DNA of 64,000 bases, from positions 134,485,228 to 134,549,227 of the forward strand of contig CM061235.1 in NCBI GenBank assembly GCA_030848705.1, written 5' to 3'. The notes below the pieces were generated by a model. That model did not search any database, was not told the DNA's origin, and worked only from the letters and a program-made list of their open reading frames with translations. Each line of letters begins with the position of its first letter. The stretch's first letter is position 1. The position numbers and the translations under genes were made by a program. Below are positions 1-9,605 of this stretch, in pieces. The stretch is from Heracleum sosnowskyi. Its lineage: Eukaryota > Streptophyta > Magnoliopsida > Apiales > Apiaceae.

Positions 1-2655
1 ATTAAAAGATCAAGTCACAAGAACAAGTTGCTCAATACAAACTCAAAACCTCTGCAACTAATTCACATGGACTTATTTGGCCCTGTGAATGTAATGTCCC
101 TTTCCAAAAAGAAATATGCTCTAGTGATGGTTGATGACTATTCAAGATATACTTGGGTGGAATTCCTATTCTCCAAGGATGAAGCACCCCAAGTCATAAT
201 AGAGCATATCAAGAGAGTTGATAAAGAAGCACAAAGCACTGGTGCCTCTGTAGTTGCTTTGAGAAGTGATAATGGGACTGAGTTCAGAAATTCAACATTG
301 TATGAGTTTTGCAAAGATAAAGGAATTTCTCAACAATTCTCAGCTCCTAGAACACCTCAACAAAATGGAGTAGTTGAGAGAAAGAATAGAACTCTCATTG
401 AAGCTGCAAGGACAATGCTGCTGGATGCAAAGCTACCCACTAGCTTTTGGGCTGATGCTGTTAACACAGCATGCTATGTGCAAAATAGAACATTAATCAA
501 TAAGAAGTCTGGTAAAACTCCTTACTCATTAATGACTGGAAAAAGAGCATCCTTCAAGCACCTGCATGTGTTTGGAAGCAAGTGCTTTGTGATGAAAGAT
601 ACCTCTGAGCATGTTGGAAAATTTGATGCTAAGGCATTTGAAGGTATCTTCATTGGATACTCTCTGGAAAGGACAGCATACAGAGTGTTTGTACCTGAGC
701 AACACAAAGTCATGGAAAGCATGGATGTTACCTTTGATGACAAGAAAACTCCAGGACTGAAAACAAGTGATCAAGACAGTGTGCTATTGAGATTTGAGAA
801 TCAAGGTTATCTTGAGGATTCTGAAAGTGAAGATGAACCCCCTGTTCAAACTGTTCTAGAAAATGAAATTCTTGAAGTTGACAATCTTCTTCAAACACCT
901 GTGCAAGGATTCACAAACACAGGGGGAGAAGAAGAGAATGCAACTGTCAACCAAAATGAGATTGGAACAGATCAAGGAAATGAACAGGGACACACAAGGA
1001 AATGGGACAGAGCCCACACTAGGGATCAAATCATTGGAGATCCTAGTGAGGGAGTTAGAACAAGAAGGGCAACATTAAATACTTGTCTGTATAGCTGCTT
1101 TCTGTCACAAGAGGAACCTAAATTAATTGAAGAAGCTTTGAAGATTTCTGATTGGATTGTTGCCATGCAAGAAGAGTTGAATCAATTTGAGAAAAACAAG
1201 GTATGGGAACTAGTGCCACCTCCAAAAGGAAAGAATGTTATTGACACCAAATGGGTGTTCAGAAACAAGATGGATGAAGAAGGAGTGGTAGTTAGAAACA
1301 AAGCAAGGCTGGTTGCCAAAGGATATTGTCAGCAAGAAGGCATTGACTATGATGAGACATTTGCACCTGTAGCAAGACTGGAAGCCATAAGAATCTTCCT
1401 GGCTTTTGCAGCTCACTCAGATTTTAAGGTGTATCAAATGGATGTGAAAAGTGCATTTCTCAATGGTGATCTTGCTGAAGAAGTCTATGTGTCTCAACCA
1501 CCTGGCTTTGAAAGTGAAGACTTCCCAAACTTTGTGTATAGACTGCTCAAGGCACTCTATGGACTCAAACAGGCACCAAGAGCCTGGTATGAAACTCTAT
1601 CTCAATTCCTTCTTGAGCATCAATTCACTAGGGGTACAATAGACAAAACCCTATTCTTCAAGAAGCATGGAAATGATATCATTCTTGTTCAAATCTATGT
1701 GGATGATATCATCTTTGGCTCTTCAAATGAAAAACTCTGTGAGAGGTTCTCTAAGTTGATGCAAAGTAAATATGAGATGAGTATGATGGGAGAGTTAACC
1801 TACTTCCTAGGCCTGCAAGTACATCAAAGGGAGGATGGCATCTTTATAAACCAATCTAAGTATGTCAAGGATCTTTTAAAGAAATATGGTTTAGAAGAGT
1901 CATCCCCAGCTAAAACTCCTATGTCTACTGCAATCAAGCTGGATGAAGACAAGAAAGGCAAGAGAGTTGATATCAAGGTCTATAGAGGAATGGTTGGATC
2001 CCTGCTCTATCTCACAGCTAGCAGGCCAGACATCATGTTTGCCACATGCCTTTGTGCAAGGTTCCAGTCTGATCCCAAGGAATCTCACATGATGGCCATC
2101 AAAAGAATTTTCAAATATCTGAAGGGGACTCCTAATCTTGGGCTATGGTATCCAAAGGGCACTGGGTTCAACCTGGTTGGTTATACAGATTCTGATTATG
2201 CTGGATGCAGAATTGACAGGAAGAGCACCTCTGGAAGCTGTCAATTCCTAGGTCAAAGGTTAGTGTCCTGGTTTAGTAAGAAACAACAATCCACAGCAAC
2301 ATCCACAGCTGAGGCTGAATACATTGCTGCTGGAAGTTGCTGTGCTCAATTGCTTTGGATTAGAAATCAACTCATGGATTATGGACTAGTGTTAGAACAC
2401 ATTCCTCTGATGTGTGATAATACTAGTGCAATATCCATTGTTGCCAATCCTGTTAATCATTCTACTACAAAGCACATTGAGATCAGGTACCATTTCATTA
2501 GGGAACATGCTGCAAATGGTACCATAGAAGTCTCTTATGTTCCAACTGAGAAACAATTAGCTGACATATTTACTAAACCTCTGAATGAAGCAGTCTTCAA
2601 CAGACTTGTGAGTGAAATTGGAATGCTCAATCCTTCATTCAGTTGTTCTAAGTAA
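1..2655 (+). CDS. Copia pol, C-terminal 884 codons (integrase, RT, RNase H)
   Basis: The frame is open from base 1, so the N-terminus (protease, zinc finger of integrase) is cut by the window edge. The integrase core shows MDLFGP, RSDNGTEF and NGVVERKNR, which carry the D, D and E catalytic residues. Reverse transcriptase starts near residue 395 counted from base 28, with KARLVAKGY, DVKSAFLNG and YGLKQAPRAWY. The catalytic YVDD is near residue 557. RNase H follows with TDSDYAGC, STAEAEY, CDNTSA and the terminal LADIFTKPL. The product makes cDNA from element RNA and inserts it. A linker of about 130 acidic residues between integrase and RT is usual for copia. No stop or frameshift is seen. The stop TAA is at 2653-2655. 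Confidence 0.95.
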   Translation: MKRSSHKNKLLNTNSKPLQLIHMDLFGPVNVMSLSKKKYALVMVDDYSRYTWVEFLFSKDEAPQVIIEHIKRVDKEAQSTGASVVALRSDNGTEFRNSTLYEFCKDKGISQQFSAPRTPQQNGVVERKNRTLIEAARTMLLDAKLPTSFWADAVNTACYVQNRTLINKKSGKTPYSLMTGKRASFKHLHVFGSKCFVMKDTSEHVGKFDAKAFEGIFIGYSLERTAYRVFVPEQHKVMESMDVTFDDKKTPGLKTSDQDSVLLRFENQGYLEDSESEDEPPVQTVLENEILEVDNLLQTPVQGFTNTGGEEENATVNQNEIGTDQGNEQGHTRKWDRAHTRDQIIGDPSEGVRTRRATLNTCLYSCFLSQEEPKLIEEALKISDWIVAMQEELNQFEKNKVWELVPPPKGKNVIDTKWVFRNKMDEEGVVVRNKARLVAKGYCQQEGIDYDETFAPVARLEAIRIFLAFAAHSDFKVYQMDVKSAFLNGDLAEEVYVSQPPGFESEDFPNFVYRLLKALYGLKQAPRAWYETLSQFLLEHQFTRGTIDKTLFFKKHGNDIILVQIYVDDIIFGSSNEKLCERFSKLMQSKYEMSMMGELTYFLGLQVHQREDGIFINQSKYVKDLLKKYGLEESSPAKTPMSTAIKLDEDKKGKRVDIKVYRGMVGSLLYLTASRPDIMFATCLCARFQSDPKESHMMAIKRIFKYLKGTPNLGLWYPKGTGFNLVGYTDSDYAGCRIDRKSTSGSCQFLGQRLVSWFSKKQQSTATSTAEAEYIAAGSCCAQLLWIRNQLMDYGLVLEHIPLMCDNTSAISIVANPVNHSTTKHIEIRYHFIREHAANGTIEVSYVPTEKQLADIFTKPLNEAVFNRLVSEIGMLNPSFSCSK

Positions 2656-3368
2656 ATATGCTGGTTAATTGTTGCAGCAGTAAATTTTCACTGTATTTAA
2701 ATGATCTATTTGTTTGGAGTGAAAATTAGCTGAGATATGATTTATAAATATTTCAGTATTTTACTGCATATTTTTCAAAATCATATTTGTTAGTGGAGTT
2801 GTGAGCTTTTGAGACATCTCGATATAGATGATTTTCAGAGTTCACGACATAGTTCAAATTAAACAGACTTATATCGCAAACTGTTGAGATTGTGAGACTT
2901 CGCGACATAGTTCATTTCATGAGTTTGCGACATAGTTAATTTTATGACTTCGCGACTTAGAATAACTATATCGACAAGTCTCCACATTTGACAGAATTTT
3001 GATTTAAATTAATTTTATTTCAAAATTTGATAAAGTCTGACAAAATGCTTCAAATTCCTAAAAGAGAGCTTTAGACAGGGTATTTCTACTATATCGCAAA
3101 GTCTCCCCAATCCTTTCATCTTGAGGACTTTGCGACTTAGTTCATTCTTGAGACTATGCGATATACTTTGCAAGACTTTGCGGTACAGGTCATTTCTGAC
3201 TTCGCGACATACAGATAGACTGTACACATTCATAACTCCATATCGCAGTGTCTCTATCATATAAATACCTTTTTCTAACCGTTTGCATCTTTTCATCTTG
3301 TCTATTGCTCTCAAACTTTCTAACCTAAGCACAAATTCTCTACTCTCTTTCTTACTCTCTCTCTTGAA
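2656..3368 (+). repeat. pol-ORF3 spacer with dispersed CTATRTCGCRWAGTC motifs
   Basis: There is no ORF on the plus strand. At least eight copies of a motif close to GACTTCGCGACATAG, the reverse complement of the family A LTR motif, lie between about 2840 and 3220. Four forward copies of the type ATATCGCAAAGTC are mixed in (near 2872, 2970, 3094 and 3240). The 3' end holds a TATA box and a CT-rich leader that runs into the ORF3 start codon. The same layout is conserved in copy 2 at 36527-37239. Confidence 0.8.
3260..3267 (+). promoter_or_regulatory. TATA box, putative internal promoter of ORF3
   Basis: TATAAATA lies 102 bases before the ORF3 ATG. It is followed by a pyrimidine-rich stretch (about 3290-3366), the usual look of a plant core promoter and 5' leader. 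Box and leader recur at the same place in copy 2 (37133-37140). Transcription from here is inferred. Confidence 0.5.
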
Positions 3369-6300
3369 ATGGCACCCAAATCTCAAACAGTATCATCCTC
3401 TATTCCTTTAACCATCCCCAAAGAAACAAATCTTCTCACCATTCCCTCTGAGGCTGAGGCTAAACCCAGGTACAAGTGTTTTGTACGGTTCCTGAACGAT
3501 TCCTACCTCAGCCAAGCCCTAACCTTGAACCCCACGTTGTATGTTGATGTATTGGAAGGATTTTGGCGAACGGCGTTGGTTTCTACAATGGCCAGGGAAG
3601 ATGGAACTTCGTTCCAGGAGATAGCTTGTTCAATTGGAGGCAAACACTTCCAGTTTGGGGAGAAGGAGATAAATGAAGCATTAGGGTTCAAGGTGGAGGG
3701 TCATGACCAAGAAGCTACAGATGCTCAAATTGTAGACTTCATGACCTTCATTCGGTATGCAGATGAGATAGATACCGGAAAGCTGAACAAGAAATTTGTA
3801 AGAAGGGAGTGGTCATTCCTATTTGATGCACTCCAGAAGGTGTTCCTTTGCAGAAAGACAGGATGGGACCATATCAGTCACATTGCTGTGAAGCTGGCCT
3901 ATTCCCTAGCCCACAATCAGGAAATCAATGTTGGAGCAATAATCCTCAAGGAATTGGCTCAAAGGCTAGGGAGGACAGTCCGTGGAAGAGGTAATGACAT
4001 CTTTTACCCTCGCTTTCTTCAAGTTATTTTAAATTATCTTGATGCTAATGTCCATGACTTGGAGGGTATTGATAAATCAAAGTTGGCTTATTCCAAGTCC
4101 ATGTCCAAGATTCTGTTTGGTTCATTGGACACAAGGAATCAAGTGGATGTGATCTTGAGTGTGACCAAGCATATGCAGGACACATTCGCGTCTTATCCAC
4201 TTGATAAGCCCATATACCATGCTCTTTCCTGGACAGGGGAGGCTGAGACTGAAGGAGCTTCACAGTCTAACCCAAGCCTCCCTATCCCATCCAGCAACCC
4301 CACTGTAAACACCACTGTAGAGTCTAGTCAGCCAAGTGCATCAATCTCTCAAAAGGTTGATGTTCCTAAAAAGAAGAAGAAGAGAACCCTAGCTATTATC
4401 CATGAATCTGTAGAACTAGCAAGTGAGATTCCTGAGTCACCTCTCACCAGACCAAAGAAGAAGTCAAAATCTAAAGCTACCACTGAATCCTCCCAACAGG
4501 ATTCAGATGTGGAAAAAGGGGTACACCTGCTACTGTCTATGGCCTCTCAACAGGTTATGGGCATTGAAAAGAGCAGCCTCCCCACTGCAAGTTGTAAAGA
4601 GTCTGCACAGGGTCAAGACCTCACTCTTGATCCTAGGAGTGATAAGGGTGATCAAACACTCAGTGGAGAGCACATCAATGTTGAAACTCCTCCTATTTCT
4701 CAGGGGGAGTTGCCAAAATCTAATCTGAACCCCACTTCTCTCTCAGATTCTTCCACTAAAATTTCTTCTGAACAAGAGAGTCATTCTCATGACAATCTTG
4801 CCCTTGATCAATCACAATCCAGCCCTGTGATTGAGCCAACTTCAAGTGACATGGTGCTTGACACTGTGCTCACCACTCAGGACCCACATTTGGTTGGTCA
4901 GGGAATGCATGCTGAGGCATATCCTAATGACACCAACACAAACATGGAGGATTCACCAGTTTTCACTGGAGACTCTGTGCCTAATTCTCCCATCCTTAGG
5001 GATGTGGAAATGTCTTCACAGACAAATAGGGCTGATGTTGTAACACATCCCATTTCAATGGAGACAACATCAGACCCTACAGCCATTCCAAGCACTAGCT
5101 CTCACTTGGCTCAGGCCACAATGTCAGAATGGCTGAAGCCTGTGCACCATGACAGGCCTTCAGGATCATCATCTGTGCCCTCCAAAATGACAGAAGAAGC
5201 CATACAGAATCTCCATGTGGCACAGATTGATGAGTTCTCAAAGATAGCTCAACATCTCCTCACCTCCAACCTTCCAAATGCTGATTATGAAGCTATCCTG
5301 CTCTGCCATAAGGAGGATGTTGAAGCTCAACAGGAGAAGATTGTGGATACAGCTGAACCAGAGGGGAATGTGGATGCCTGGTTGGATGCTAAGAGGACTC
5401 TCAAGCTCAAGGATGCCCTGGCTTTTGTGAGAGAAGAATACCTCACCTCTCTGGGCTCAAATGCTAAGGATCTTTCTCCTGTTGCCATATATGAAGCTGT
5501 GAATGATGTGTACAAGAACCAGTTGAAGGCTCTGCATTATCTTGGGAAAGGGCTTCAATCAGAGATTTCTTCTATTCAGGAGGAGACAGACAGATCCCTC
5601 ACCAAGCTACGAAACTCTTATCTCTCTGATTTTCCCAAGGTGGATGGTATCCTCAAAGACGTCCAGAAAACCTCCTCCAATGTGTCCATGATGGATGTGA
5701 CTCTTGCCATGGTCACAGACAACATCAAGAAACTGGCTTCTACACTGGAAAATCAAGCAAAATCTACCATCACCACCAATGCTATGTTAAATGTCATGTG
5801 GAAAAACCAGTATGGTGATAAGCTGGTGGATGAAGTCCCTCTGTCAGACATCTCCAAATATGACTTTGCCAGGGTCAAAGATCAATCTCTAAACTCCTTC
5901 AAGTCTCAACAATTATTCTCCAAGGTGGATGGCTTAGAAAAGGAAGTGGCCTCTCTCAAAGATGAAAACAGAATGCTATCTGCATCTCTAAGCCAACTCA
6001 ATGACAAGCTAGATGCTCAAGGCAACAACACAACAAACATCTTGCTGGTGCAGCAACAAATGATGACCTCAATGATGAAATCTTTCAACCTGCCTATTCC
6101 TGGGGAAGCTCAAGACATCTTGTCTGATCCCAAGCCTAAGGGGGAGAAAGGAAAGGAGGTCAATGTGAAAAAGACAGGGGGAGCACCTGCCAAGCAATCA
6201 AAACTTAAGGGCAAGCTTATTGAAGAGACAATAAAGCCAATCAATCTTCCCCCTGTAGAGGTCATCAATGCACAAGGTCAGAAAAGCACAGTAACCACAA

Positions 6301-8177
6301 CATTCTATCCATCCACAATGCCTAAAGACATCTTAACCTCTCAACCTGCTATACCTACTCCAATTGCTAAACCTACCCAAGCTACACTTATCACTGAGGC
6401 CAAGCTACAGGAAGTTGCCAACTCTAACATCTATCATGATGAGGCATTCCTGGAGTTTCTGAAAGCCACCTACAAGAATGCTCAAGGAGATGCACAAGTG
6501 TACAGAAAGAAGCTCAGGGAAGGTATCAAGTACTTCACAGTTGCAGTAAGGAAAATCAGGGATGTTTATCTGAGAGAAATAATCATGGTGTGCAAGGACA
6601 ACTGCTTGTGGCACTTAGCATTTCAAACTCTAGAGAAACTGAGGTTTACTGAAGTGTCAATAATTCTGGAGTTGATTGAAAGGAGTGGGGCTAACAATGA
6701 AAGTCTTTATAATGACTTGGAGTTGAACCAAAATCAAAGACTGCCTGAGGTCATACCCAAGCCAAGGACAGTAATTTTTCAAAGTCTATCCAAAGTCAGA
6801 AGTATTGACCAACTAGTCATTCCCAAAGATTTGCAAATGAAGAATAACTCAAAGATCAATCAAGTGCTGCAAATGCTGAGAGCAAAGAAAGGAGTCAAGA
6901 CAGCAGAGGAATTAGAGATGATTAACATTCTACAATCTTTTCTGATTCATGGTGTTTTGCCTGAATCTATCAAAGAAAAGAACATGAAGAAGGATGGGGA
7001 GGATGATGATGAGGAGAAAACCTACAGGAGGAGATCTCATTCAAGGAGTAATAAGGATGGACCAAGTGACAGCAGCAGGAGCAAATCTTCCAAGAAATCT
7101 AAAGATGATGGTGATGACACAAAGGGGGCAAAGGAGACAGTGAAGAGAACGAGGAGTGGAATTCAGCAAGTCAAGGACATTGCTAGTAGTACTTTAACCA
7201 CAACACAAGACTCTAAGTCTAGGGTGGGTACTGTTAGCAATGATCCTCCAAAATCATTATCCATGACTTCTGAACCTGAATTGCCACAGATGAAAGATGA
7301 AGCCACTAAAATAATCTCAAGAAAACACTTCCACAAAGTCACAGCCAGTGGAGTGTTACAGTGGATGAAGGGGAAAGGAATGAAGCTACTTCCAAGTGAT
7401 GTGGCACTGAAGACTAATTCTCCTTGTTCAAGAAAGGTATCTCTTGTGAAGCATTTGAAGATCAAGAGTGTACCCAAAAGGATAAGGATAACAAAGAAGA
7501 CTGGAAAACTCACAAATGTTATTGGCATCAATGTGCTTCCACTAGATGAGGACTATGATGAAGATGCCCTAGCATTTTTGAGGGCTCAAAGGATCTTTGA
7601 AGTCAAAGTGAGGTTGGATCATCTAGATATCAAATACACTGATGGAAGAGAAAGAATAATGAAGCAAGGAAGCTGGCAATATTTCTATAAGTATGAGCTT
7701 GAAAGGATAAATGCCTTACTGAATTTTGAAGAAAAGGATGAAAGGACATGGAAGATAGATATTGCCAGGTACTTGAAAATGCATGCTGATTATGAAGAAA
7801 ACATGAGGAAAGAGAATGAAAAGAAAAACATACAGAAAGAGAAAGAAATGGCTGAGATGGAAGAGAGGGCTAAGGAGCTAAGGCAGAAAGGGATGTGCAG
7901 GGTCAAACAAAATCCTTACATTGTGGAGTACAAAAACTCACATGGAGGCCAAAGCAAAATAAGGATGGAGTTTCTGGACTCATATGTAGAAAGTGCACTC
8001 AAAGCTGCAATTGATGACCTGGAAGGCTCACCTCTCATTGAAGAACTGATTGCAAGAGAAGAAATTCAAGAAGCCATCATTGACATGAAGAGAAAAGAAG
8101 AAATAAGGAAAAAGAAGATATATGATGATTTGCTAGAGAAGCAATTGGAAGCTGAAGCTGCTGAGCAACAAAAGTAA
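3369..8177 (+). CDS. Sirevirus ORF3 ('env-like'), 1602 codons, intact
   Basis: This is the third ORF of the element, downstream of pol, with its own ATG (ATGGCACCC). Its molecular role is unknown. Residues 1 to about 270 form the best conserved part and include FVRFLN, LEGFWRTA, INEALGF and KTGWDHISHIAVKLAYSLA. Next comes a Ser/Thr/Pro-rich low-complexity stretch to about residue 620. A helical part has a heptad-like segment near 850-885 (FSKVDGLEKEVASLKDENR). A basic Ser/Arg/Lys-rich tract lies near 1220-1250 (RRRSHSRS), and a Lys/Glu coiled coil near 1479-1507 (KENEKKNIQKEKEMAEMEER). I see no signal peptide and no membrane segment, so the name env-like is by position only. Copy 2 carries a broken homologue (37240-42101), and family B a shorter, diverged one (32500-35432). 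Confidence 0.85.
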   Translation: MAPKSQTVSSSIPLTIPKETNLLTIPSEAEAKPRYKCFVRFLNDSYLSQALTLNPTLYVDVLEGFWRTALVSTMAREDGTSFQEIACSIGGKHFQFGEKEINEALGFKVEGHDQEATDAQIVDFMTFIRYADEIDTGKLNKKFVRREWSFLFDALQKVFLCRKTGWDHISHIAVKLAYSLAHNQEINVGAIILKELAQRLGRTVRGRGNDIFYPRFLQVILNYLDANVHDLEGIDKSKLAYSKSMSKILFGSLDTRNQVDVILSVTKHMQDTFASYPLDKPIYHALSWTGEAETEGASQSNPSLPIPSSNPTVNTTVESSQPSASISQKVDVPKKKKKRTLAIIHESVELASEIPESPLTRPKKKSKSKATTESSQQDSDVEKGVHLLLSMASQQVMGIEKSSLPTASCKESAQGQDLTLDPRSDKGDQTLSGEHINVETPPISQGELPKSNLNPTSLSDSSTKISSEQESHSHDNLALDQSQSSPVIEPTSSDMVLDTVLTTQDPHLVGQGMHAEAYPNDTNTNMEDSPVFTGDSVPNSPILRDVEMSSQTNRADVVTHPISMETTSDPTAIPSTSSHLAQATMSEWLKPVHHDRPSGSSSVPSKMTEEAIQNLHVAQIDEFSKIAQHLLTSNLPNADYEAILLCHKEDVEAQQEKIVDTAEPEGNVDAWLDAKRTLKLKDALAFVREEYLTSLGSNAKDLSPVAIYEAVNDVYKNQLKALHYLGKGLQSEISSIQEETDRSLTKLRNSYLSDFPKVDGILKDVQKTSSNVSMMDVTLAMVTDNIKKLASTLENQAKSTITTNAMLNVMWKNQYGDKLVDEVPLSDISKYDFARVKDQSLNSFKSQQLFSKVDGLEKEVASLKDENRMLSASLSQLNDKLDAQGNNTTNILLVQQQMMTSMMKSFNLPIPGEAQDILSDPKPKGEKGKEVNVKKTGGAPAKQSKLKGKLIEETIKPINLPPVEVINAQGQKSTVTTTFYPSTMPKDILTSQPAIPTPIAKPTQATLITEAKLQEVANSNIYHDEAFLEFLKATYKNAQGDAQVYRKKLREGIKYFTVAVRKIRDVYLREIIMVCKDNCLWHLAFQTLEKLRFTEVSIILELIERSGANNESLYNDLELNQNQRLPEVIPKPRTVIFQSLSKVRSIDQLVIPKDLQMKNNSKINQVLQMLRAKKGVKTAEELEMINILQSFLIHGVLPESIKEKNMKKDGEDDDEEKTYRRRSHSRSNKDGPSDSSRSKSSKKSKDDGDDTKGAKETVKRTRSGIQQVKDIASSTLTTTQDSKSRVGTVSNDPPKSLSMTSEPELPQMKDEATKIISRKHFHKVTASGVLQWMKGKGMKLLPSDVALKTNSPCSRKVSLVKHLKIKSVPKRIRITKKTGKLTNVIGINVLPLDEDYDEDALAFLRAQRIFEVKVRLDHLDIKYTDGRERIMKQGSWQYFYKYELERINALLNFEEKDERTWKIDIARYLKMHADYEENMRKENEKKNIQKEKEMAEMEERAKELRQKGMCRVKQNPYIVEYKNSHGGQSKIRMEFLDSYVESALKAAIDDLEGSPLIEELIAREEIQEAIIDMKRKEEIRKKKIYDDLLEKQLEAEAAEQQK

Positions 8178-8319
8178 TCTGTAAGCTTTCAATTTTTCTA
8201 TGTAATCAAATTTCTGATCTCAAGGTTCATGAATTGTTCTTTCTGTTACTAAAATTTCCTTTTATGTAAGTTAAGCTTGTTATCAGACATGAAATTGTGC
8301 CTAAGGATCTTACTCACAA

Positions 8320-8331
8320 TTTGGGGGAGAT
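8320..8331 (+). promoter_or_regulatory. Polypurine tract of family A copy 1
   Basis: TTTGGGGGAGAT lies directly before the TGTTAG start of the 3' LTR. It primes plus-strand DNA synthesis. The identical tract precedes the 3' LTR of copy 2. Confidence 0.85.
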
Positions 8332-9583
8332 TGTTAGGCTCAAGACATGTCTGAATACCACTATTAACAAGCCTACACTATGTGACTATGTCACACTACA
8401 TGACCTAGTGATTTCTATCACTGGGATATAGTATAGGTCTCTAAATGTACTTGTCTTGTTCTCACGAACATTAGTTTGATCATGTATGCTCAGACTTATA
8501 ATGAGCTTAGTAAAGTTTCTTGCATCTAGATTGTATATAGGCCATTGAATAATTATCCTGGTAGAAGTTCAGAAGTGTTCATGCAGCAGGATAGAGTTGA
8601 ATAAGGCTATGAAGAAATAAGTTGCAGGAATTTGTCTAAGGCATTATATAGCAAAGTCAAAAGAAAGCTATGTCGTGAAGTCACCAATATCCATGTCGTG
8701 AAGTACTATATCGCATAGTCCATTTTGTACTATGTCGAGAAGTCCTCAAGACACATGTCGTGAAGTGTTGAAGTCAGCAAAGTCAAAGGAGCCTAGATCG
8801 TGAAGTCCTCAGAAGCACTATGTCGCATAGTCATCAAATGACCTATGTCGTATAGTCATCAAATGACCTATGTCGCATAGTCGTCAAATGACCTATGTCG
8901 CAAAGTCTTCAAAGGCTATATCGCGTAGTCCTCACAAGGGAGATCGCATAGTCAGGGATAAAGTGGAGTTCACGATATCAACACTTAGCCGTTTATAACA
9001 AGACAAATCAAGGTACAGAACCAAGAATCAAAGGAGACAAATACTGAAGCATTTGTTCTGGCAAGGTGGTCCAAAGAACAGATGGCAAATCTACAGCTAA
9101 ACTTGGAGAGAAAGATAAGAGACAAGCAGCTACAGAAACGGGAAAGACTCCGAAAAGCAGGTGGTCCTTCCTGACACAGTGAACTTCTTATGGCAGGACA
9201 AGTTGGACTTTCAGAAGGGGTAGCTGTGTAATATTGTGTGTGCCTAGTTTGTATAGGTAAATATATATATCGTGCACACACAACTGTAAGCTGTAAGAGA
9301 GATACACATAGTTATTTTGCTAAGCTCTTTTCTCTGTAAGCAAGCAAGTTCAAACCGTTCTTGTTTAGAAGCCAGAAATTCGATTGTGAATTTCCTGGAA
9401 AGCTGTAGTATTTAATTTGCTTATACAAAGTAGATTAAAGTGATTGTGTGTGTTATTTACTTTCTGCATATTACATATCATAATCACATACAGTTGTTTA
9501 CTTAGTTTTCAAGATCGAAAAATATATCAAACTATCCATTCACCCCCCCTCTGTCTAGTTTCTAGTGGTATTCATTTCTAACA
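8332..9583 (+). repeat. 3' LTR of family A copy 1 (1252 bp)
   Basis: It starts TGTTAGGCTC and ends TTTCTAACA, and aligns along its length with the LTRs at 18381-19687 and 42251-43530. Between about 8650 and 8960 it holds about twelve forward copies of a motif of the type TATGTCGYGAAGTC or TATATCGCATAGTC, spaced about 20-35 bases. A TATA-like run (TAAATATATATAT, about 9258-9270) is followed by a leader rich in Sirevirus-like sequence and is the likely start of element transcription. It is the junction to the Helitron helicase gene. Confidence 0.93.
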
Positions 9584-9605
9584 TCATCAATCAGAAATAA
9601 CATAA

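Larger units (their letters stand above)
1..9583 (+). mobile_element. Sirevirus-type Ty1/copia element, family A copy 1, 5' part outside window
   Basis: The order is integrase, reverse transcriptase, RNase H, motif-rich spacer, long ORF3, polypurine tract and a 3' LTR running from TGTTAGG to TCTAACA. A third ORF after pol in a Ty1/copia element is the hallmark of the Sirevirus lineage. The 5' LTR, gag and protease lie left of the window. The element sits in the helicase gene of a Helitron, whose reading resumes just past 9583. TCATC at 9584-9588 may be the target duplication, but the left partner cannot be seen. Pol and ORF3 are open without breaks, so this copy looks less decayed than copy 2 of the same family at 18381-43530. 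Confidence 0.93.

Noticed and set aside
7163..7531. Antisense open frame of 122 codons
   Set aside because: It is the shadow of the ORF3 coding strand and has no known motif. The same applies to the other antisense frames over gag, pol and ORF3.
3369..8177. A genuine retroviral-type envelope protein
   Set aside because: No signal peptide, transmembrane segment or glycoprotein-like Cys pattern is seen; the name env-like rests on position only.
8650..8960. Regularly spaced repeats that might look like a CRISPR array
   Set aside because: The repeats are short and degenerate, the spacing varies, they lie in a retrotransposon LTR, and the DNA is from a plant.
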